From assembly GCA_030645475.1 (NCBI GenBank), contig JAUSMA010000009.1:23952-87951 (forward strand): 64,000 nucleotides of DNA. Reading direction: 5' to 3'. The translations under genes were made by a program, and so were the position numbers. This stretch comes from Nitrospirota bacterium (GTDB lineage Bacteria; Nitrospirota; Nitrospiria; Nitrospirales; Nitrospiraceae). The notes under the pieces are model-generated. The model did no database searches, was not told the origin of the DNA, and worked only from the letters and a program-made list of their open reading frames with translations. Positions 1 to 9,808 of the stretch are shown one piece after another; positions within the stretch are counted from its first letter, which is position 1; every line of letters begins with the position of its first letter.

Positions 1-1119
1 GTTTCAGTACCTGTCCGCCAACGTCCAACACGAGACCTTTACCCGGTTGAACGGGCACAGGCCGAAGTGGCGACAGCCGATCGCGTGTCTCTCTTGAATG
101 CCATCGATGCCGAGGCGCGCCGCTATGACCCGCGCATCAAGAATGTGATGGCCTCGTTTAACACGGAGTATAAGGTGGTCGTAGTCGCGACCTCCGATGG
201 CACGTTGATCGGAGATGTGCAGCCGCTTTCACGGTTGCAAGTCACCTGTATCGCCGAAGAGAACGGGCAACGCCAAGCCGGCTCGTTCGGCGGGGGGGGG
301 CGTGTCGGATTTGAGTTCTACCACGAGGGCGATCGGCATCTGCGGTTTGCTCGTGAAGCGGCTCGTGAAGCCATTCTCAATCTTTCTGCTGTCGAGGCGC
401 CAGCCGGTGTCATGCCGGTCGTGCTGGGGGGAGGTTGGCCGGGGATTCTGTTGCACGAAGCCATCGGCCATGGTCTGGAAGCGGACTTCAATCGTAAGAA
501 AACCTCAGCCTTTTCGAACCTCCTCGGTAAACGAGTGGCCTCCGATATCTGCACGATTGTCGATGATGGAACCTTGCCGGGCCGTCGGGGCTCGCTCAAT
601 ATGGATGATGAGGGGACCCCGACCGGTCGCACGGTACTCATTGAGAACGGGATCTTGCGCGGCTATATCACCGACAAACTTAATGCGCGGCTGATGGGCA
701 TTCCTCTGACCGGCAACGGACGGCGCGAGAGTTATCAAAGTGTGGTCTTGCCGCGAATGACCAATACGTTCATGTTAGCCGGAACGTCGGATCCTGAGGA
801 CATCATTCGCTCGGTCGATCGCGGCCTCTATGCCGTGTCGTTCGGTGGCGGGCAGGTGGATATCACCAACGGAAAGTTCGTATTTTCAGCCAGCGAAGCC
901 TACTTGATTGAAGGTGGGAAGATTACGAGACCGGTCAAGGGCGCCACATTGATCGGCAGCGGACCGGAGATTCTCACCAAGGTTTCGATGGTCGGGCACG
1001 ATCTCAAGCTCGACGAGGGCATCGGCACATGCGGCAAGGAAGGGCAGTCCGTTCCAGTGGGTGTCGGTCTGCCGACCATTCGAATCGATGAGATCACCGT
1101 GGGCGGGACGCAGCGATGA
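1..1119 (+). CDS. tldD: TldD metalloprotease subunit, 5'-truncated by the window edge
   Basis: C-terminal part of TldD, which with TldE forms a zinc protease that trims unfolded or modified peptides (microcin B17 maturation and CcdA degradation in E. coli). The frame is open from base 1, and the residues before the GTG at 67 already fit TldD, so that GTG is internal and the real start lies upstream of the window. The zinc-site motif HEAIGH is encoded at 454-471 and is followed by the conserved GLEADF. The glycine-rich stretch before it (GSFGGGGR) is also typical. The stop overlaps the start of tldE by an ATGA, so the two are translationally coupled. Identification is secure. Confidence 0.95.
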   Translation, partial: VSVPVRQRPTRDLYPVERAQAEVATADRVSLLNAIDAEARRYDPRIKNVMASFNTEYKVVVVATSDGTLIGDVQPLSRLQVTCIAEENGQRQAGSFGGGGRVGFEFYHEGDRHLRFAREAAREAILNLSAVEAPAGVMPVVLGGGWPGILLHEAIGHGLEADFNRKKTSAFSNLLGKRVASDICTIVDDGTLPGRRGSLNMDDEGTPTGRTVLIENGILRGYITDKLNARLMGIPLTGNGRRESYQSVVLPRMTNTFMLAGTSDPEDIIRSVDRGLYAVSFGGGQVDITNGKFVFSASEAYLIEGGKITRPVKGATLIGSGPEILTKVSMVGHDLKLDEGIGTCGKEGQSVPVGVGLPTIRIDEITVGGTQR

Positions 1120-2483
1120 ACCAGCCGATACAACAGCGGGATGGGTATAGTCAGCTCGCCATGGATCTTTTGGCGAAGGCAAAGGCTAGTGGCGCGACGG
1201 AAGCGGACATCATTATTGCCGACGGTGAAACGTTTTCAGTTCAGGTCCGGCTGGGTGCCGTCGATCGTCTCACGAAAGCGCGGGAGAAGCATCTCGGGCT
1301 ACGTGTCTTTGTCGGGAAACGCTCTGCCAGTACCTCAACGTCAGATTTTTCAGCAGATTCCTTGAATCAACTCGTGGCCGAAACCTGTATTTTGGCGAAG
1401 GCCGTCGTGGAAGATCCGGTATCCGGGTTGCCGGCTGCGGATCGTATGGCAGGCGAGCGGCCGGATTTAGATCTCTACGATCCAACCAGGCTCAATACGG
1501 AGCAGCAGATCGATTTAGCGAAGAGGGTGGAGGCTGCCGCCATGTCTTCGGACGAGCGGGTGACAAACTCTGAAGGGGGCGACTTCGATTCCTCCTCTGG
1601 GCGCGTGGTCTTGGGCAATAGTCATGGCTTCCTGGGCGAGTATCAAAGTTCCAGCTTTTCAATGGCGGCATCGCCTGTTGCGACCGATCCGGAGACCGGG
1701 GCCATGCAGCGGGATTCCTGGTATGCCGTGCAGCGGAAGTTTGCCAAATTGGATTCCCCTGAAGCGGTGGGACTGGAAGCGGCGCGGCGGACGGTCAGAA
1801 AACTCGGGGCGAGGAAGGTGGCGACTCAACGGGCTCCTGTCATTTTCGATGCTGAGATGGCCGGAAGCCTCATGGGGAATCTCTGCAGCGCGGTGTCCGG
1901 CTACTCGCTCTATAAAGGGGCTTCGTTTCTGGCAGGGCAATTGGACAAGCCTCTGGCTCCTGAGTATGTGACGGTTTATGACGACGGGCGAGTGGTCGGA
2001 GGACTGGGCTCTCGGCCGTTCGACGGCGAAGGCCTCCCGACCAGAAAAACGACCGTGGTGGAGCGAGGGGTCTTGAAAAGCTACTTGCTCGATACCTATT
2101 CCGGACGGAAGCTTGGTATGGCCTCGACCGGCAACGCCTCCCGCAGCGTCGGTGAAAATCCGTCGGTCGGTCCGACGAATTTTTATCTCGCGCCCGGGAC
2201 GAAGACGGCACAAGAGATAATCAAGACGGTGAAGCAGGGGCTCTATGTCACGGACCTCATTGGTTTTGGCATCAATATGGTGACCGGCGATTACTCACGG
2301 GGCGCTGCCGGGTTCTGGATCGAGGGGGGCGAGTTGGCGTACCCTGTCGAAGAGATTACGATTGCAGGTAACTTACAAGAGATGTTCGCCGGAATCGAGA
2401 TGATCGGTAACGATCTCGTGTTCCGTGGGCGCATTGCCAGTCCGACGATCAAGATCGGTGAAATGACGATCGCCGGGAGTTGA
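1116..2483 (+). CDS. tldE: TldE/PmbA, partner subunit of TldD
   Basis: Member of the U62 modulator-of-gyrase family, 455 aa, the usual PmbA length. It pairs with TldD to form the peptide-trimming protease and itself lacks the HExxxH zinc motif. Family hallmarks seen are the N-terminal region that starts with an amphipathic helix ([18 protein letters not shown]), a middle segment [15 protein letters not shown], the [25 protein letters not shown] strand region split over residues ~305-330, and the C-terminal [20 protein letters not shown] end. It overlaps tldD by 4 bases and is followed 22 bases later by the PEBP-like gene, so the three may be one transcript. Confidence 0.95.
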   Translation: MNQPIQQRDGYSQLAMDLLAKAKASGATEADIIIADGETFSVQVRLGAVDRLTKAREKHLGLRVFVGKRSASTSTSDFSADSLNQLVAETCILAKAVVEDPVSGLPAADRMAGERPDLDLYDPTRLNTEQQIDLAKRVEAAAMSSDERVTNSEGGDFDSSSGRVVLGNSHGFLGEYQSSSFSMAASPVATDPETGAMQRDSWYAVQRKFAKLDSPEAVGLEAARRTVRKLGARKVATQRAPVIFDAEMAGSLMGNLCSAVSGYSLYKGASFLAGQLDKPLAPEYVTVYDDGRVVGGLGSRPFDGEGLPTRKTTVVERGVLKSYLLDTYSGRKLGMASTGNASRSVGENPSVGPTNFYLAPGTKTAQEIIKTVKQGLYVTDLIGFGINMVTGDYSRGAAGFWIEGGELAYPVEEITIAGNLQEMFAGIEMIGNDLVFRGRIASPTIKIGEMTIAGS

Positions 2484-2505
2484 GACCGGAGGAAGGAGCG
2501 ACACG

Positions 2506-3054
2506 ATGCGACAGGTATGGGCGTTGATGGTTCTTGTGCTGCTTCCGGCTCCTGGTTTTGCCGCAGATTTTCGGGTGACGAGCCCCACGATCAAAGAGCA
2601 GGGCAGCATCGGCAACGAACATGTCTTTAACGGCTTCGGTTGCACCGGCAGCAATGTGTCGCCGGAATTGAAGTGGGAGCAGGCGCCGAAGGATGCGAAA
2701 AGCTTTGCCGTGACGGTCTATGATCCTGACGCTCCGACGGGAAGCGGTTGGTGGCATTGGGTGATCTTCAACATTCCTCCCAGCATCACGTCCCTCCCGG
2801 CCGGTGCAGGCCAATCAAACGGTAGCAGCGCACCGCAGGGCGCAGTTCAGAGTATCACCGATTTCGGTCAGCCGGGGTACGGCGGTCCCTGCCCTCCTCA
2901 AGGCGATAAGCCGCATCGGTATATTGTTACGGTCTATGCGTTGAAAGTGGATCAGCTCCCGCTCAAGAAAGAGGCGTCCGGTGCGATGGTGGGGTACTAT
3001 CTGAATCAGAATGCGTTAGGAAAAGCCTCCCTCACCGTCACCTATGGACGATGA
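2506..3054 (+). CDS. Exported YbhB/YbcL-type PEBP (Raf kinase inhibitor-like) protein
   Basis: Phosphatidylethanolamine-binding-protein fold of the bacterial YbhB/YbcL family, 182 aa; molecular function in bacteria is poorly known. A signal peptide ends near AADF at residues ~19-22. Family motifs are the YDPDAP segment and the GWWHW(V) strand that line the anion-binding pocket, followed by GYGGPCPPQGDKPHRY. Located directly behind tldD-tldE with a Shine-Dalgarno (ggaaggag) before the ATG. The signal peptide places it in the periplasm, unlike the cytoplasmic E. coli YbhB. Confidence 0.88.
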   Translation: MRQVWALMVLVLLPAPGFAADFRVTSPTIKEQGSIGNEHVFNGFGCTGSNVSPELKWEQAPKDAKSFAVTVYDPDAPTGSGWWHWVIFNIPPSITSLPAGAGQSNGSSAPQGAVQSITDFGQPGYGGPCPPQGDKPHRYIVTVYALKVDQLPLKKEASGAMVGYYLNQNALGKASLTVTYGR

Positions 3055-3104
3055 GTTTTCATACAACCGGTCGCCTGAAACAGTGACTAAAGGAACCACG
3101 CACC

Positions 3105-3563
3105 ATGCCGCTTGATACCGAACTTGGAAAGACCATGCTCCAGTTGATTACGTCGAGATACGACGACCGGCATTGGCGCAAGAAGATCGAAAAGACGCTG
3201 GGCCTGCCGCAGTCAGGCGTCGGGGATCCTGCGCAACAGCAGATCTTTATGTATCTCAAGATCGGGCTCAAGGCCTACAAATCGCGCCGCGCCGATCCGG
3301 ATTCCTGGATCGTCGGAGGATATGCGACGAAAGAGATCATCGACCGAGCGAAGTTCCAGCCCCAGGTGGTCGGTCCCGATATTACGAAGGATGAGGTTTC
3401 GTTTCTTGGCACCGATCCAGGGAAAGAGATCGATGAAGCCTGGTGGGACGAGATGGTTGTGTCCTGGTTCGATGTGCCGGAAGAAGAACAACCGGCAGAA
3501 TTGGACGGGGAGTCAGAGCCGGATTCCGAGTCTGCAACTTCTGCAAAGGCTGAAAAGGCGTAA
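3105..3563 (+). CDS. Conserved-looking hypothetical protein, 152 aa
   Basis: Not recognised. A soluble protein with no signal peptide or membrane segment. It has a basic N-terminal half (YDDRHWRKKIEKTLGLPQSG) and a strongly acidic, Glu/Ser-rich tail from about residue 125 that is probably disordered. The ATG has an upstream aaagga at suitable spacing. The coding frame is clean and the gene is convergent with the uracil-DNA glycosylase gene. No function can be inferred from the neighbours. Confidence 0.7.
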   Translation: MPLDTELGKTMLQLITSRYDDRHWRKKIEKTLGLPQSGVGDPAQQQIFMYLKIGLKAYKSRRADPDSWIVGGYATKEIIDRAKFQPQVVGPDITKDEVSFLGTDPGKEIDEAWWDEMVVSWFDVPEEEQPAELDGESEPDSESATSAKAEKA

Positions 3564-3617
3564 CCTCGTCACAGGGCCCGGTTCCAAGAGGGTGCTGCTC
3601 GCGGTTCGTCCCGCTTA

Positions 3618-4268
3618 TCAGAACAGTTCCATCTGCGTCGGTTGAGGTTGCTCGGCTTCAAGCACGGGAGCTGCTGGCGGAGTGGCCTCTGTCGGTTCGA
3701 CCGGCGTTGCATGACGGTCCAGAAATTCTCTTAGTTTCTTGAAGTCCTCACGAAGCGGTTCGAGCATGCTGCTTTGGTGCAAGGCCGCTGCCGGGTGCAG
3801 CAGGGGGAAGAGCACAAAGTCTTTCATGTAGAACGCCTGCCCGCGAACCTTCGTGATTCCCACCTTTCGTTCCAGCAATGTTTGCGTCGCCCAATTTCCC
3901 AACGTGCATACGAGAGTAGGACGGATCATGGCGATCTGTTGCAGCAGAAACGGTTTGCACGTCTCGACCTCATCCGGTTCCGGGTCTCGGTTGTTCGGGG
4001 GGCGGCACTTGATCACGTTCGCGATGTAGATGTCACTCCGTGACAGTCCCGCCGATTCCAGGAGCTCGTTTAAGAGTTTTCCTGCAGCCCCGACGAACGG
4101 TTCCCCCTGCTGGTCCTCATAGAAGCCAGGCGCTTCCCCGACGAACATCACAGTCGCATGCGGATTTCCCACACCGAATACGACCTGGCGCCGGCCGAGT
4201 TTTGCCAGTTTGCACAGCTGGCAATTATGGAGAGATTTCGCCAGCTCTTGAAGGGGTGTCGTGGTCAT
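3618..4268 (-). CDS. Type 4 (Fe-S) uracil-DNA glycosylase
   Basis: Excises uracil from DNA to start base-excision repair. Type 4 features: N-terminal CxxC pair (CQLCKLAKLGRRQ) that with two later cysteines (CKPF and VCTLG) would hold the 4Fe-4S cluster, the catalytic motif GEAPGFYEDQQGEPFVG, the NVIKCRPPNNRDP segment, and the C-terminal HPAA motif of the DNA-binding loop. The 216-aa length fits, with a Gln/Pro/Ala-rich tail from ~185 that is probably flexible. No obvious operon partner. Confidence 0.93.
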   Translation of the reverse strand: MTTTPLQELAKSLHNCQLCKLAKLGRRQVVFGVGNPHATVMFVGEAPGFYEDQQGEPFVGAAGKLLNELLESAGLSRSDIYIANVIKCRPPNNRDPEPDEVETCKPFLLQQIAMIRPTLVCTLGNWATQTLLERKVGITKVRGQAFYMKDFVLFPLLHPAAALHQSSMLEPLREDFKKLREFLDRHATPVEPTEATPPAAPVLEAEQPQPTQMELF

Positions 4269-4435
4269 GATGGAATGGAGCCATGAGGAATATGGCCGAT
4301 ATCTTAGGAAGCTGTGCCAATCTTGTCAATGTGAGTGAGGGGGCGAGAGCGGCAACATGAACGATGCGACCTGCCTGTGCGAAGCCGCTTCGGCGAAGGC
4401 AGGGAACGAAGCCGGAGGCCTTTTTCACCATCCGT

Positions 4436-4756
4436 CTACTCGACTCGGTAGCCTTTGGCCGCCAAGCAAGTATCCCTCATCGCATTGATCGTCGAGATCC
4501 CGTGCAGGGCGCGGGCATGGTCGCTCGGGCTTTGGGGGCCTCCGCTGAACGGGAAGGGGGTACTCTGGTTATAGAACTGGTTTTCGTTCGCTAGCCTCGC
4601 CTTGTACTCGCACTCCATATAATCCCGTTCCAGATCTCGCTGACTCAGCCCCTGCGGATTGCCTCCACGCGTGGAGGAACCGGGTGCGCATCCGGCGAAC
4701 GTCAGCACAATGACTGCTAGCAAGGCGCGTTTCACCAACGGCTGTCTCATCCTCAT
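4436..4756 (-). CDS. Small putative lipoprotein
   Basis: Not recognised by family. About 106 aa from the preferred ATG; a longer reading to 4786 exists, but the ATG at 4756 has a ggtaggt just ahead and begins directly with the basic n-region. Residues ~5-22 form a signal sequence ending in a lipobox LTFAGC, so it should be lipidated. The mature part is polar, with LERDYMECEYKARLAN and a Cys near the end (DTCLAAKGYR), resembling small outer-membrane-associated lipoproteins with a paired cysteine. It lies just behind the hpnE-hpnD genes on the same strand. Confidence 0.7.
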   Translation of the reverse strand: MRMRQPLVKRALLAVIVLTFAGCAPGSSTRGGNPQGLSQRDLERDYMECEYKARLANENQFYNQSTPFPFSGGPQSPSDHARALHGISTINAMRDTCLAAKGYRVE

Positions 4757-4792
4757 AGACCTACCATTGGATAGTGCCATCGTCAAGCGGAC

Positions 4793-6118
4793 CTATTGGC
4801 GCGCGATGGCATCGGCGCAATGGTTGCCACTGACGATCGCGCTTTCGAGGTTGGGCGGCCATCCGGTATCGGTCCAGGCCCCAGCCACGAGCAAGTTGGC
4901 GATCGGACTCCGTTGGATGGGCCGATGCAGTTTCGTGCCGGGCCTGAGTGAGAGGATGGCGTTGGGCATCGTTCGGCGGTGGATCGGTCCGAGCCTGCAT
5001 CCGGGACGGAGAAGTTCCAACGATCTGAGCATGTCAGGAATGAGTCCATCAAGGTTGGAGTCCGATCGAGTCTGCGCAAGTTGATGGTCGGTTGTGAGCA
5101 GGGAGAAGCCTGTGCGGTCTGGCGTTGCCGCTGTGACGAGTAGCGAGTGAAACGCGGTATCGCCTAAGAGGATGAGGCGAGGAGTGGCGCAGGGTTGCTC
5201 TGCTTGCAGATGTAAGAGGGTGCCGTCTTGCGACACCAATTCCGCAAGCTGCTGAAAGTAGGCATAGCGGGTCAGCCATCGTTCCGGAAGTAACGGCGTG
5301 AGTTGCTGCGGAGGCAGGGCGGCGATATACCAATCGGCCTGCAGCAGTGACCCATTCCTCAACAGGACTCCCGTGATGTGATCTCGCTCATAGCGGAACT
5401 GCGCCGAGTCGGTATTGCGTAAGATGGTCGCTCCGCCCGCCGTCAGTCTCTCGGTGATGGGTCGTATCAGGCAGGTTTGCAGCGAGTCCTGGACAACCGA
5501 GATGCGGCTATCGTGACGAGTGCTTAGGAACAAGGGCCGCAGCGATGCGATGAAGGCATCGGCGGACAGAGCAGAGAGTTCATTGCCAGTCAGCCAGCGC
5601 GCGAGAGGATTCCAGACGACACGGCGCGTCTGCGCGCTTTGTCCTATTGACGCAAGCCATTCGTCGGCGGTGCGCTGTTCCAGGTCGGCAGGCAGGCGTT
5701 CATCGCCTTCCCAGAGCCGTTCCAATCGGGATACCAATCGCCACCGTTCCGTCCAGGGGAGGCCTGTAAACCTCAGCAGGCTGACCCAGGTATGTAGGGG
5801 GGCGGGGAACCAGGCATGTGGATAACGGGCGATGGCATTCTCGTTGAGGCGAAATTCCAGAGAGATGTCTCGCTGTGTCGGCTGCTGGAGATTGGCATGG
5901 AGTGAGCCTAGTAAGGCCTTTGTTGCGTGATGGCAACCGAGGATTGTGAGCGGTTCAGGGCTGTCGTCCGCAGGCGTACCAGTGGTGGCACCCGCCAAGA
6001 GTGGCTGAGGGTCGACGATCGTGACTCGATAGCCCTGGCGGATGAGACGATAGGCGGCGGTGAGCCCGGCCGGGCCTCCACCAAGAATCACGACGGACTG
6101 AGCGTGCGTGGGCGTCAC
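4793..6118 (-). CDS. hpnE: Hydroxysqualene dehydroxylase (squalene-associated FAD-dependent desaturase)
   Basis: Flavoenzyme that converts hydroxysqualene to squalene, the last step of the HpnCDE route to the hopanoid precursor. The N-terminus carries the Rossmann FAD-binding motif VVILGGGPAGLTAAYRL followed by the acidic residue of the second strand (VDPQ). The C-terminal NLLVAGAWTDTGWPPNLESA is the FAD-binding end typical of amine-oxidase/phytoene-desaturase relatives. 441 aa is the usual size. It starts with GTG and overlaps the hpnD stop by 4 bases, which supports coupled translation and the assignment. hpnC is not in the window. Confidence 0.9.
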   Translation of the reverse strand: MTPTHAQSVVILGGGPAGLTAAYRLIRQGYRVTIVDPQPLLAGATTGTPADDSPEPLTILGCHHATKALLGSLHANLQQPTQRDISLEFRLNENAIARYPHAWFPAPLHTWVSLLRFTGLPWTERWRLVSRLERLWEGDERLPADLEQRTADEWLASIGQSAQTRRVVWNPLARWLTGNELSALSADAFIASLRPLFLSTRHDSRISVVQDSLQTCLIRPITERLTAGGATILRNTDSAQFRYERDHITGVLLRNGSLLQADWYIAALPPQQLTPLLPERWLTRYAYFQQLAELVSQDGTLLHLQAEQPCATPRLILLGDTAFHSLLVTAATPDRTGFSLLTTDHQLAQTRSDSNLDGLIPDMLRSLELLRPGCRLGPIHRRTMPNAILSLRPGTKLHRPIQRSPIANLLVAGAWTDTGWPPNLESAIVSGNHCADAIARQ

Positions 6119-6984
6119 AAGAATTTTGAGCGGAGCCAGACTCCGGCGGCAAGGGCCAGCCGATGATTGGTTGAGAGTCGGACGCGAGGACCGAAAATCC
6201 GATGTCCTGGATCCTCGATTTTTTTCAGGATGCGGAAATAGACGGCACGCATGATTTCCGAGACGGTCAATGCGCGCCGGTCATGTGTCGGCAGGGCTTC
6301 GAACGCCGCCTGTGCCTTGGCGTAATACTCATGGGCTCGTGCGGCTTCGAAGCGAAGCAACTTTCGGAGTTCTTCACTCTCCTGACGCTGGAGGATCATC
6401 TGCTCGGTGCATCCGAATTTTATGAGATCTTCCTGCGGTAGGTAGATGCGGCCCTGGGCTGCGTCGGTTTCGATGTCCCGTAGAATGTTCGTCAGTTGGA
6501 ATGCCATGCCGAGAGAGACGGCATAGTCTTGGGCCCTGGCTGAGGTCGGCCCGAAAATATGCAGGCAGATGAGTCCGACCACCGATGCGACTCGATAGCA
6601 GTAGAGCGAGAGATCTTGAAACGACGCGTATCGTGCCGCCGAGAGGTCCATGCCCACGCCCTTAATCAGCTCCTCGAAATAGGCCTGTGGGATCGATAGC
6701 TGTTTCACATGGGTGGCCAGGCTGATGGTGACCGGGAAGGTCGGTGTGCCTTGATAGGCCGCCTCCAGCTCGTTCCACCACCGCTGCAACTCATCCTGGG
6801 GATTGCTGCCTGTCGGGGGCTCATCGACCGCGTTATCGACTTCCTTGCAGAAGGCGTAGACGGTGTACATCGCTGCGCGCCTGGCTCGTGGGAGGAAGAG
6901 GAATGAATAATAGAAATTACTCCCGCTCTTCTTGGTGAGAGTCGTGCAGTAGGCTTGCGCGTCGGTCGAAGAGAGTATGGTCAT
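6115..6984 (-). CDS. hpnD: Presqualene diphosphate synthase
   Basis: Condenses two farnesyl diphosphates to presqualene diphosphate in bacterial squalene/hopanoid synthesis. Squalene/phytoene-synthase fold with both aspartate-rich metal sites: DNAVD in the first half and DIETD in the second (NILRDIETD). The open frame extends to 7089, but the family N-terminus begins at the internal ATG (MTILSSTDAQAYC), which lies 5 bases behind the upstream gene, so I start there (289 aa). It is coupled to hpnE by a 4-base overlap. Confidence 0.92.
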   Translation of the reverse strand: MTILSSTDAQAYCTTLTKKSGSNFYYSFLFLPRARRAAMYTVYAFCKEVDNAVDEPPTGSNPQDELQRWWNELEAAYQGTPTFPVTISLATHVKQLSIPQAYFEELIKGVGMDLSAARYASFQDLSLYCYRVASVVGLICLHIFGPTSARAQDYAVSLGMAFQLTNILRDIETDAAQGRIYLPQEDLIKFGCTEQMILQRQESEELRKLLRFEAARAHEYYAKAQAAFEALPTHDRRALTVSEIMRAVYFRILKKIEDPGHRIFGPRVRLSTNHRLALAAGVWLRSKFL

Positions 6985-6988
6985 GGCA

Positions 6989-7915
6989 TTAGTGCTGAGG
7001 TTGTGGCTCCAGGCGACTGGCCATGGAGTCGTGCATGGGGTACTGGTCTGATGGATGGAAGATGGCGGCCAATAGTTCAATCCCGTCAATCAGGCGAGGG
7101 CCAGGCCGGCTAAAATACGAGGACGCGTCGACCAGGAATGTCTGTTCCCTCAGTGTTGAGGGGATGGGCCATTGACCAGGTTGCAGCATAAGCTGGGATA
7201 GTTCAGTACGTGTCCGTTCAACTGAGAAGCCGCAGGGCATGACGATGAGCACGTCCGGAGACGCGGCGACGATGTCGTCCCACGTCACAACGCGAGAAGG
7301 GGTGCCAGGCTGGGCCAGGACATCCTGTCCGCCTGCAAGTTGAACCATCTCAGGAACCCAATGACCTGCGACATATAGCGGAGAGAGCCATTCGATACAG
7401 ACCACGCGAGGGCGATGCGAGAGATTCTGGACGCGAGTGCGAACGGCTTCGAGTCGCTCGCGTAACTGCGACGCGAGACGATGGCCCTCTGCCGACCGGC
7501 CTGCCGCGTCGCCGATCCGCACGACATCATCGATTACATCGTGAATCGTACCGGGGTTCAATGTCAGGACGGTCGGTTGGTGAGGCATGGCTCGAATGGC
7601 CTCATGCAGTTGATCCGGCGTGACGGCACAGACATGACAGAGGTCTTGGGATAGGATCAGATCGGGGCGCGAGTGGCACAAGCGGTCATGGTTTAGCCGA
7701 TAGAGCCGCTGGCCGGAGGCCACGAACTGCGCGACTTGTCGATCGATCTCAGCGCTGGTCAGCCCATGAGGAGGGATCATCGGCTCAACCATGATGGGCA
7801 CGCTCCCGACCGATGGCGGGTAGTCGCACTCATGACTGATTCCAACGAGTTCCTCGCTCAGACCGAGCGCGGCAATCACTTCGGTAGCACTGGGAAGCAG
7901 CGAGCAGATTCTCAT
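6989..7915 (-). CDS. BtuF-like cobalamin-binding (periplasmic-binding-fold) protein
   Basis: Fe-B12 type periplasmic-binding-protein fold, related to BtuF, the vitamin B12 receptor of the BtuCD transporter. Recognisable stretches are MRICSLLPSATEVIAALGL at the start, ISHECDYPP, and IEWLSPLYVAGHWVPEM in the second lobe. There is no signal peptide or lipobox; the product starts directly at the first strand, as in a subgroup annotated as cobalamin-binding proteins without leader. No btuC/btuD partner is nearby. A B12-dependent ribonucleotide reductase lies 2 kb away, so a cobalamin link is plausible but not shown. It ends 4 bases before hpnD. Confidence 0.8.
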   Translation of the reverse strand: MRICSLLPSATEVIAALGLSEELVGISHECDYPPSVGSVPIMVEPMIPPHGLTSAEIDRQVAQFVASGQRLYRLNHDRLCHSRPDLILSQDLCHVCAVTPDQLHEAIRAMPHQPTVLTLNPGTIHDVIDDVVRIGDAAGRSAEGHRLASQLRERLEAVRTRVQNLSHRPRVVCIEWLSPLYVAGHWVPEMVQLAGGQDVLAQPGTPSRVVTWDDIVAASPDVLIVMPCGFSVERTRTELSQLMLQPGQWPIPSTLREQTFLVDASSYFSRPGPRLIDGIELLAAIFHPSDQYPMHDSMASRLEPQPQH

Positions 7916-7927
7916 ATCACTCGGTTC

Positions 7928-8623
7928 TTATGGGGCGGGCCATAACCGCTCACGGAGTTCGCTGAGGCGAACCTGTGTGAGACTTGGGGTTATGGCATGG
8001 GCTTCATGCAGATCTTGGATCGTGTGCGTGTTCGCCACGGCGAGGACCTTCATCCCGGCGGTTTTCGCGCCGCGCAGGCCGGGGATGGAATCCTCGATGA
8101 CCAAACAAGATCCTGGGGCGATGGTCTGCTTCGGGTCTTGTCGATTCAAGGCGTCGAGGGCATGGAGAAACGGCTCCGGATCGGGTTTTCCCTTGGTGAC
8201 GTCTTCGGCGCCAGTGATGTGGAGAAATTCTTTACGAAGCCCGGCCTGTTCAAGGATGAATTCAATCTCATGGCGGAGGGCGCCGGATGCAATGGCTAAG
8301 GGGTACGTCGCAGCGGCCTCCTGCACAAATTCCCGCACACCTGGAAAAATGACCAGATGTCCCTTCACCGACTCCAGATAGGCCAGGGCTTTCCGTTGCA
8401 TCAATGTCGTGATGGCCGCGAGATCGGTGGAGCGCTGATGTGCGGTGAGTGCCGCGAGAAAGCAGCCTCGATCGTCGTAGCCAAGGTAGTTGGCGTAGTA
8501 GTCGGACTCAGTCAGGCCGATGCCGATTTCAGCGAGCGTCTGGCGGAAACCAGCGAAATGGAGGGGTTCGGTGTCCGCGATGACTCCATCAAAGTCAAAA
8601 ATGATGGCTGAGAGTGTGTTCAT
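7928..8623 (-). CDS. HAD-superfamily phosphatase (beta-phosphoglucomutase-like)
   Basis: Haloacid-dehalogenase-like hydrolase, 231 aa. Motif I is IFDFDGVIADTEPLHF, where the first Asp is the nucleophile. Motif II is the Ser in IASGA. Motif III/IV are KGKPDPEPF and VIEDSIPGLRGAKTAGM. The helical cap insert after motif I places it with beta-phosphoglucomutase and phosphoglycolate-phosphatase-like enzymes; the substrate cannot be told. It lies 12 bases upstream of the BtuF-like gene and is probably cotranscribed with it and hpnDE. Confidence 0.88.
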   Translation of the reverse strand: MNTLSAIIFDFDGVIADTEPLHFAGFRQTLAEIGIGLTESDYYANYLGYDDRGCFLAALTAHQRSTDLAAITTLMQRKALAYLESVKGHLVIFPGVREFVQEAAATYPLAIASGALRHEIEFILEQAGLRKEFLHITGAEDVTKGKPDPEPFLHALDALNRQDPKQTIAPGSCLVIEDSIPGLRGAKTAGMKVLAVANTHTIQDLHEAHAITPSLTQVRLSELRERLWPAP

Positions 8624-8956
8624 GAGGATCGTTCAAAATGTTGGCATGACCACGAGATCTAACAGGCTGCAAAAAAACTCGGTGACAAATAAAAATGCTG
8701 CGAAAACGCTCCATATGGCAAAGAAATACCAATAACTTCAGGATGCTCAAAAAGACCGTCCAGCAAGACCGCAGCGAGTGAAGAGGCGAGTCGTACCCTT
8801 GTGGTACGTTGAGAGCCTCTTCGTGAAGCGAGAACGCCGCTGGCGGTCTTTTTCAGCATCCTGCTAAAGCGGGCGGATTATAGCACAGGAAGACCGACTG
8901 AACAGTCGAGAATGTGCCAGGCGTAGCAGCCAGTTTGCGCCGGGGAAAGGGGATGA
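8624..8956. other. Intergenic stretch holding a family A repeat
   Basis: No gene. The left part is AT-rich. The rest is the family A element at 8740-8863, followed by a short spacer to the stop of the SH3-protein gene. Confidence 0.7.
8740..8863 (-). repeat. Family A repeat, copy 1 (reverse orientation)
   Basis: About 124 bp with inverted ends: the left end caggatgctcaaaaagaccg is nearly complementary to the right end cggtctttttcagcatcctg. A central short hairpin gtaccc-ttgt-ggtac is also present. Other copies are at 19.35, 44.55, 46.36, 53.49 and 56.01 kb. This copy reads on the minus strand and lies directly behind the minus-strand SH3 gene, so it could act as its terminator; A- and T-runs in both ends would allow bidirectional termination. 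Confidence 0.85.
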
Positions 8957-9691
8957 TTAGAACTTCAAGCGGAGGCGTTTCTCCGATACCCAACCCTTCG
9001 TCCCTTCATCTGTGCGCACCTGGTACATCCAGCCGCTCGGCTGCAGATCGCCGTCGAGGACTGTCAGGGTCGCTCCAAAACGAACCACCGGTCCTGGCTT
9101 GCTGCCCGATGCGTCGGCGAACAACGGACTGCTTCCCCCGGGAGCCGTTTCGTCCATCGTGGTCGTAACTTTCTGGCCTTCGCTGAACATCGGAGCGGAA
9201 GAAGTCATGGCTGGTGCAGCGGGTTTCACGGTGGCTTGAGGTGGCGTCATGGCTGGGACCGCCGGGGGGGCAACAGCAGTGGGGACCGAGGCTGATGGCG
9301 CGGGCACCGGCGCCCCATCGCTTGGGTTGGGAGTCGCTTGTGGTGCTGGTACCGATGGTGTTGTGGGTGCCGGTTTTGGGTTCATGGCCACCGGGGGCGG
9401 TGTGCTTTCCCCCAGGTACGGGCTCAGCCATTCGGTCACGAGTTCAGGTTCCATGGTGGCGACATAGGCGCCGCCGCCGATGAGAGCCAGGAGCAATATC
9501 CAGAGGATCGGGCGACCGCCGCCAGATTTTTTACGGGGATTCAGCGGGCCGGTTGCTCTCGTGGTGGTGGTTTGATCGAGTTCTTCTTCCGTGAATTCCA
9601 AGTCCGGTTCCGGTTGGCGGGCGAAGAGGAGCGACCAATTCACATCAAAAGAATTCCCGACTGATGTCAGGGTTCCAACGAGCGCAGCCAT
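8957..9691 (-). CDS. Membrane-anchored protein with C-terminal SH3 domain
   Basis: About 244 aa. The open frame reaches 9757, but the ATG at 9691 has a strong Shine-Dalgarno (gggaggt, 5 bases away) and I use it. Order of parts: short cytoplasmic N-terminus, one membrane segment (ILWILLLALIGGGAYVAT), a long Pro/Ala/Thr-rich linker from ~90 to 175, and a C-terminal bacterial SH3-like domain (LTVLDGDLQPSGWMYQVRTDEGTKGWVSEKRLRLKF is its last part, residues split here by domain only). Such proteins usually bind peptidoglycan or cell-wall peptides. A family A repeat follows the stop codon. Confidence 0.72.
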   Translation of the reverse strand: MAALVGTLTSVGNSFDVNWSLLFARQPEPDLEFTEEELDQTTTTRATGPLNPRKKSGGGRPILWILLLALIGGGAYVATMEPELVTEWLSPYLGESTPPPVAMNPKPAPTTPSVPAPQATPNPSDGAPVPAPSASVPTAVAPPAVPAMTPPQATVKPAAPAMTSSAPMFSEGQKVTTTMDETAPGGSSPLFADASGSKPGPVVRFGATLTVLDGDLQPSGWMYQVRTDEGTKGWVSEKRLRLKF

Positions 9692-9808
9692 CGAGTACCT
9701 CCCTGCTGAACGATTCGGTTCGACATACACCAAGTCTGTGAATATACGTATCACCATCGTTGGGTACTGTCAATTTTGTTGGGGAATTTGGGCGATGCCT
9801 GGCCATTC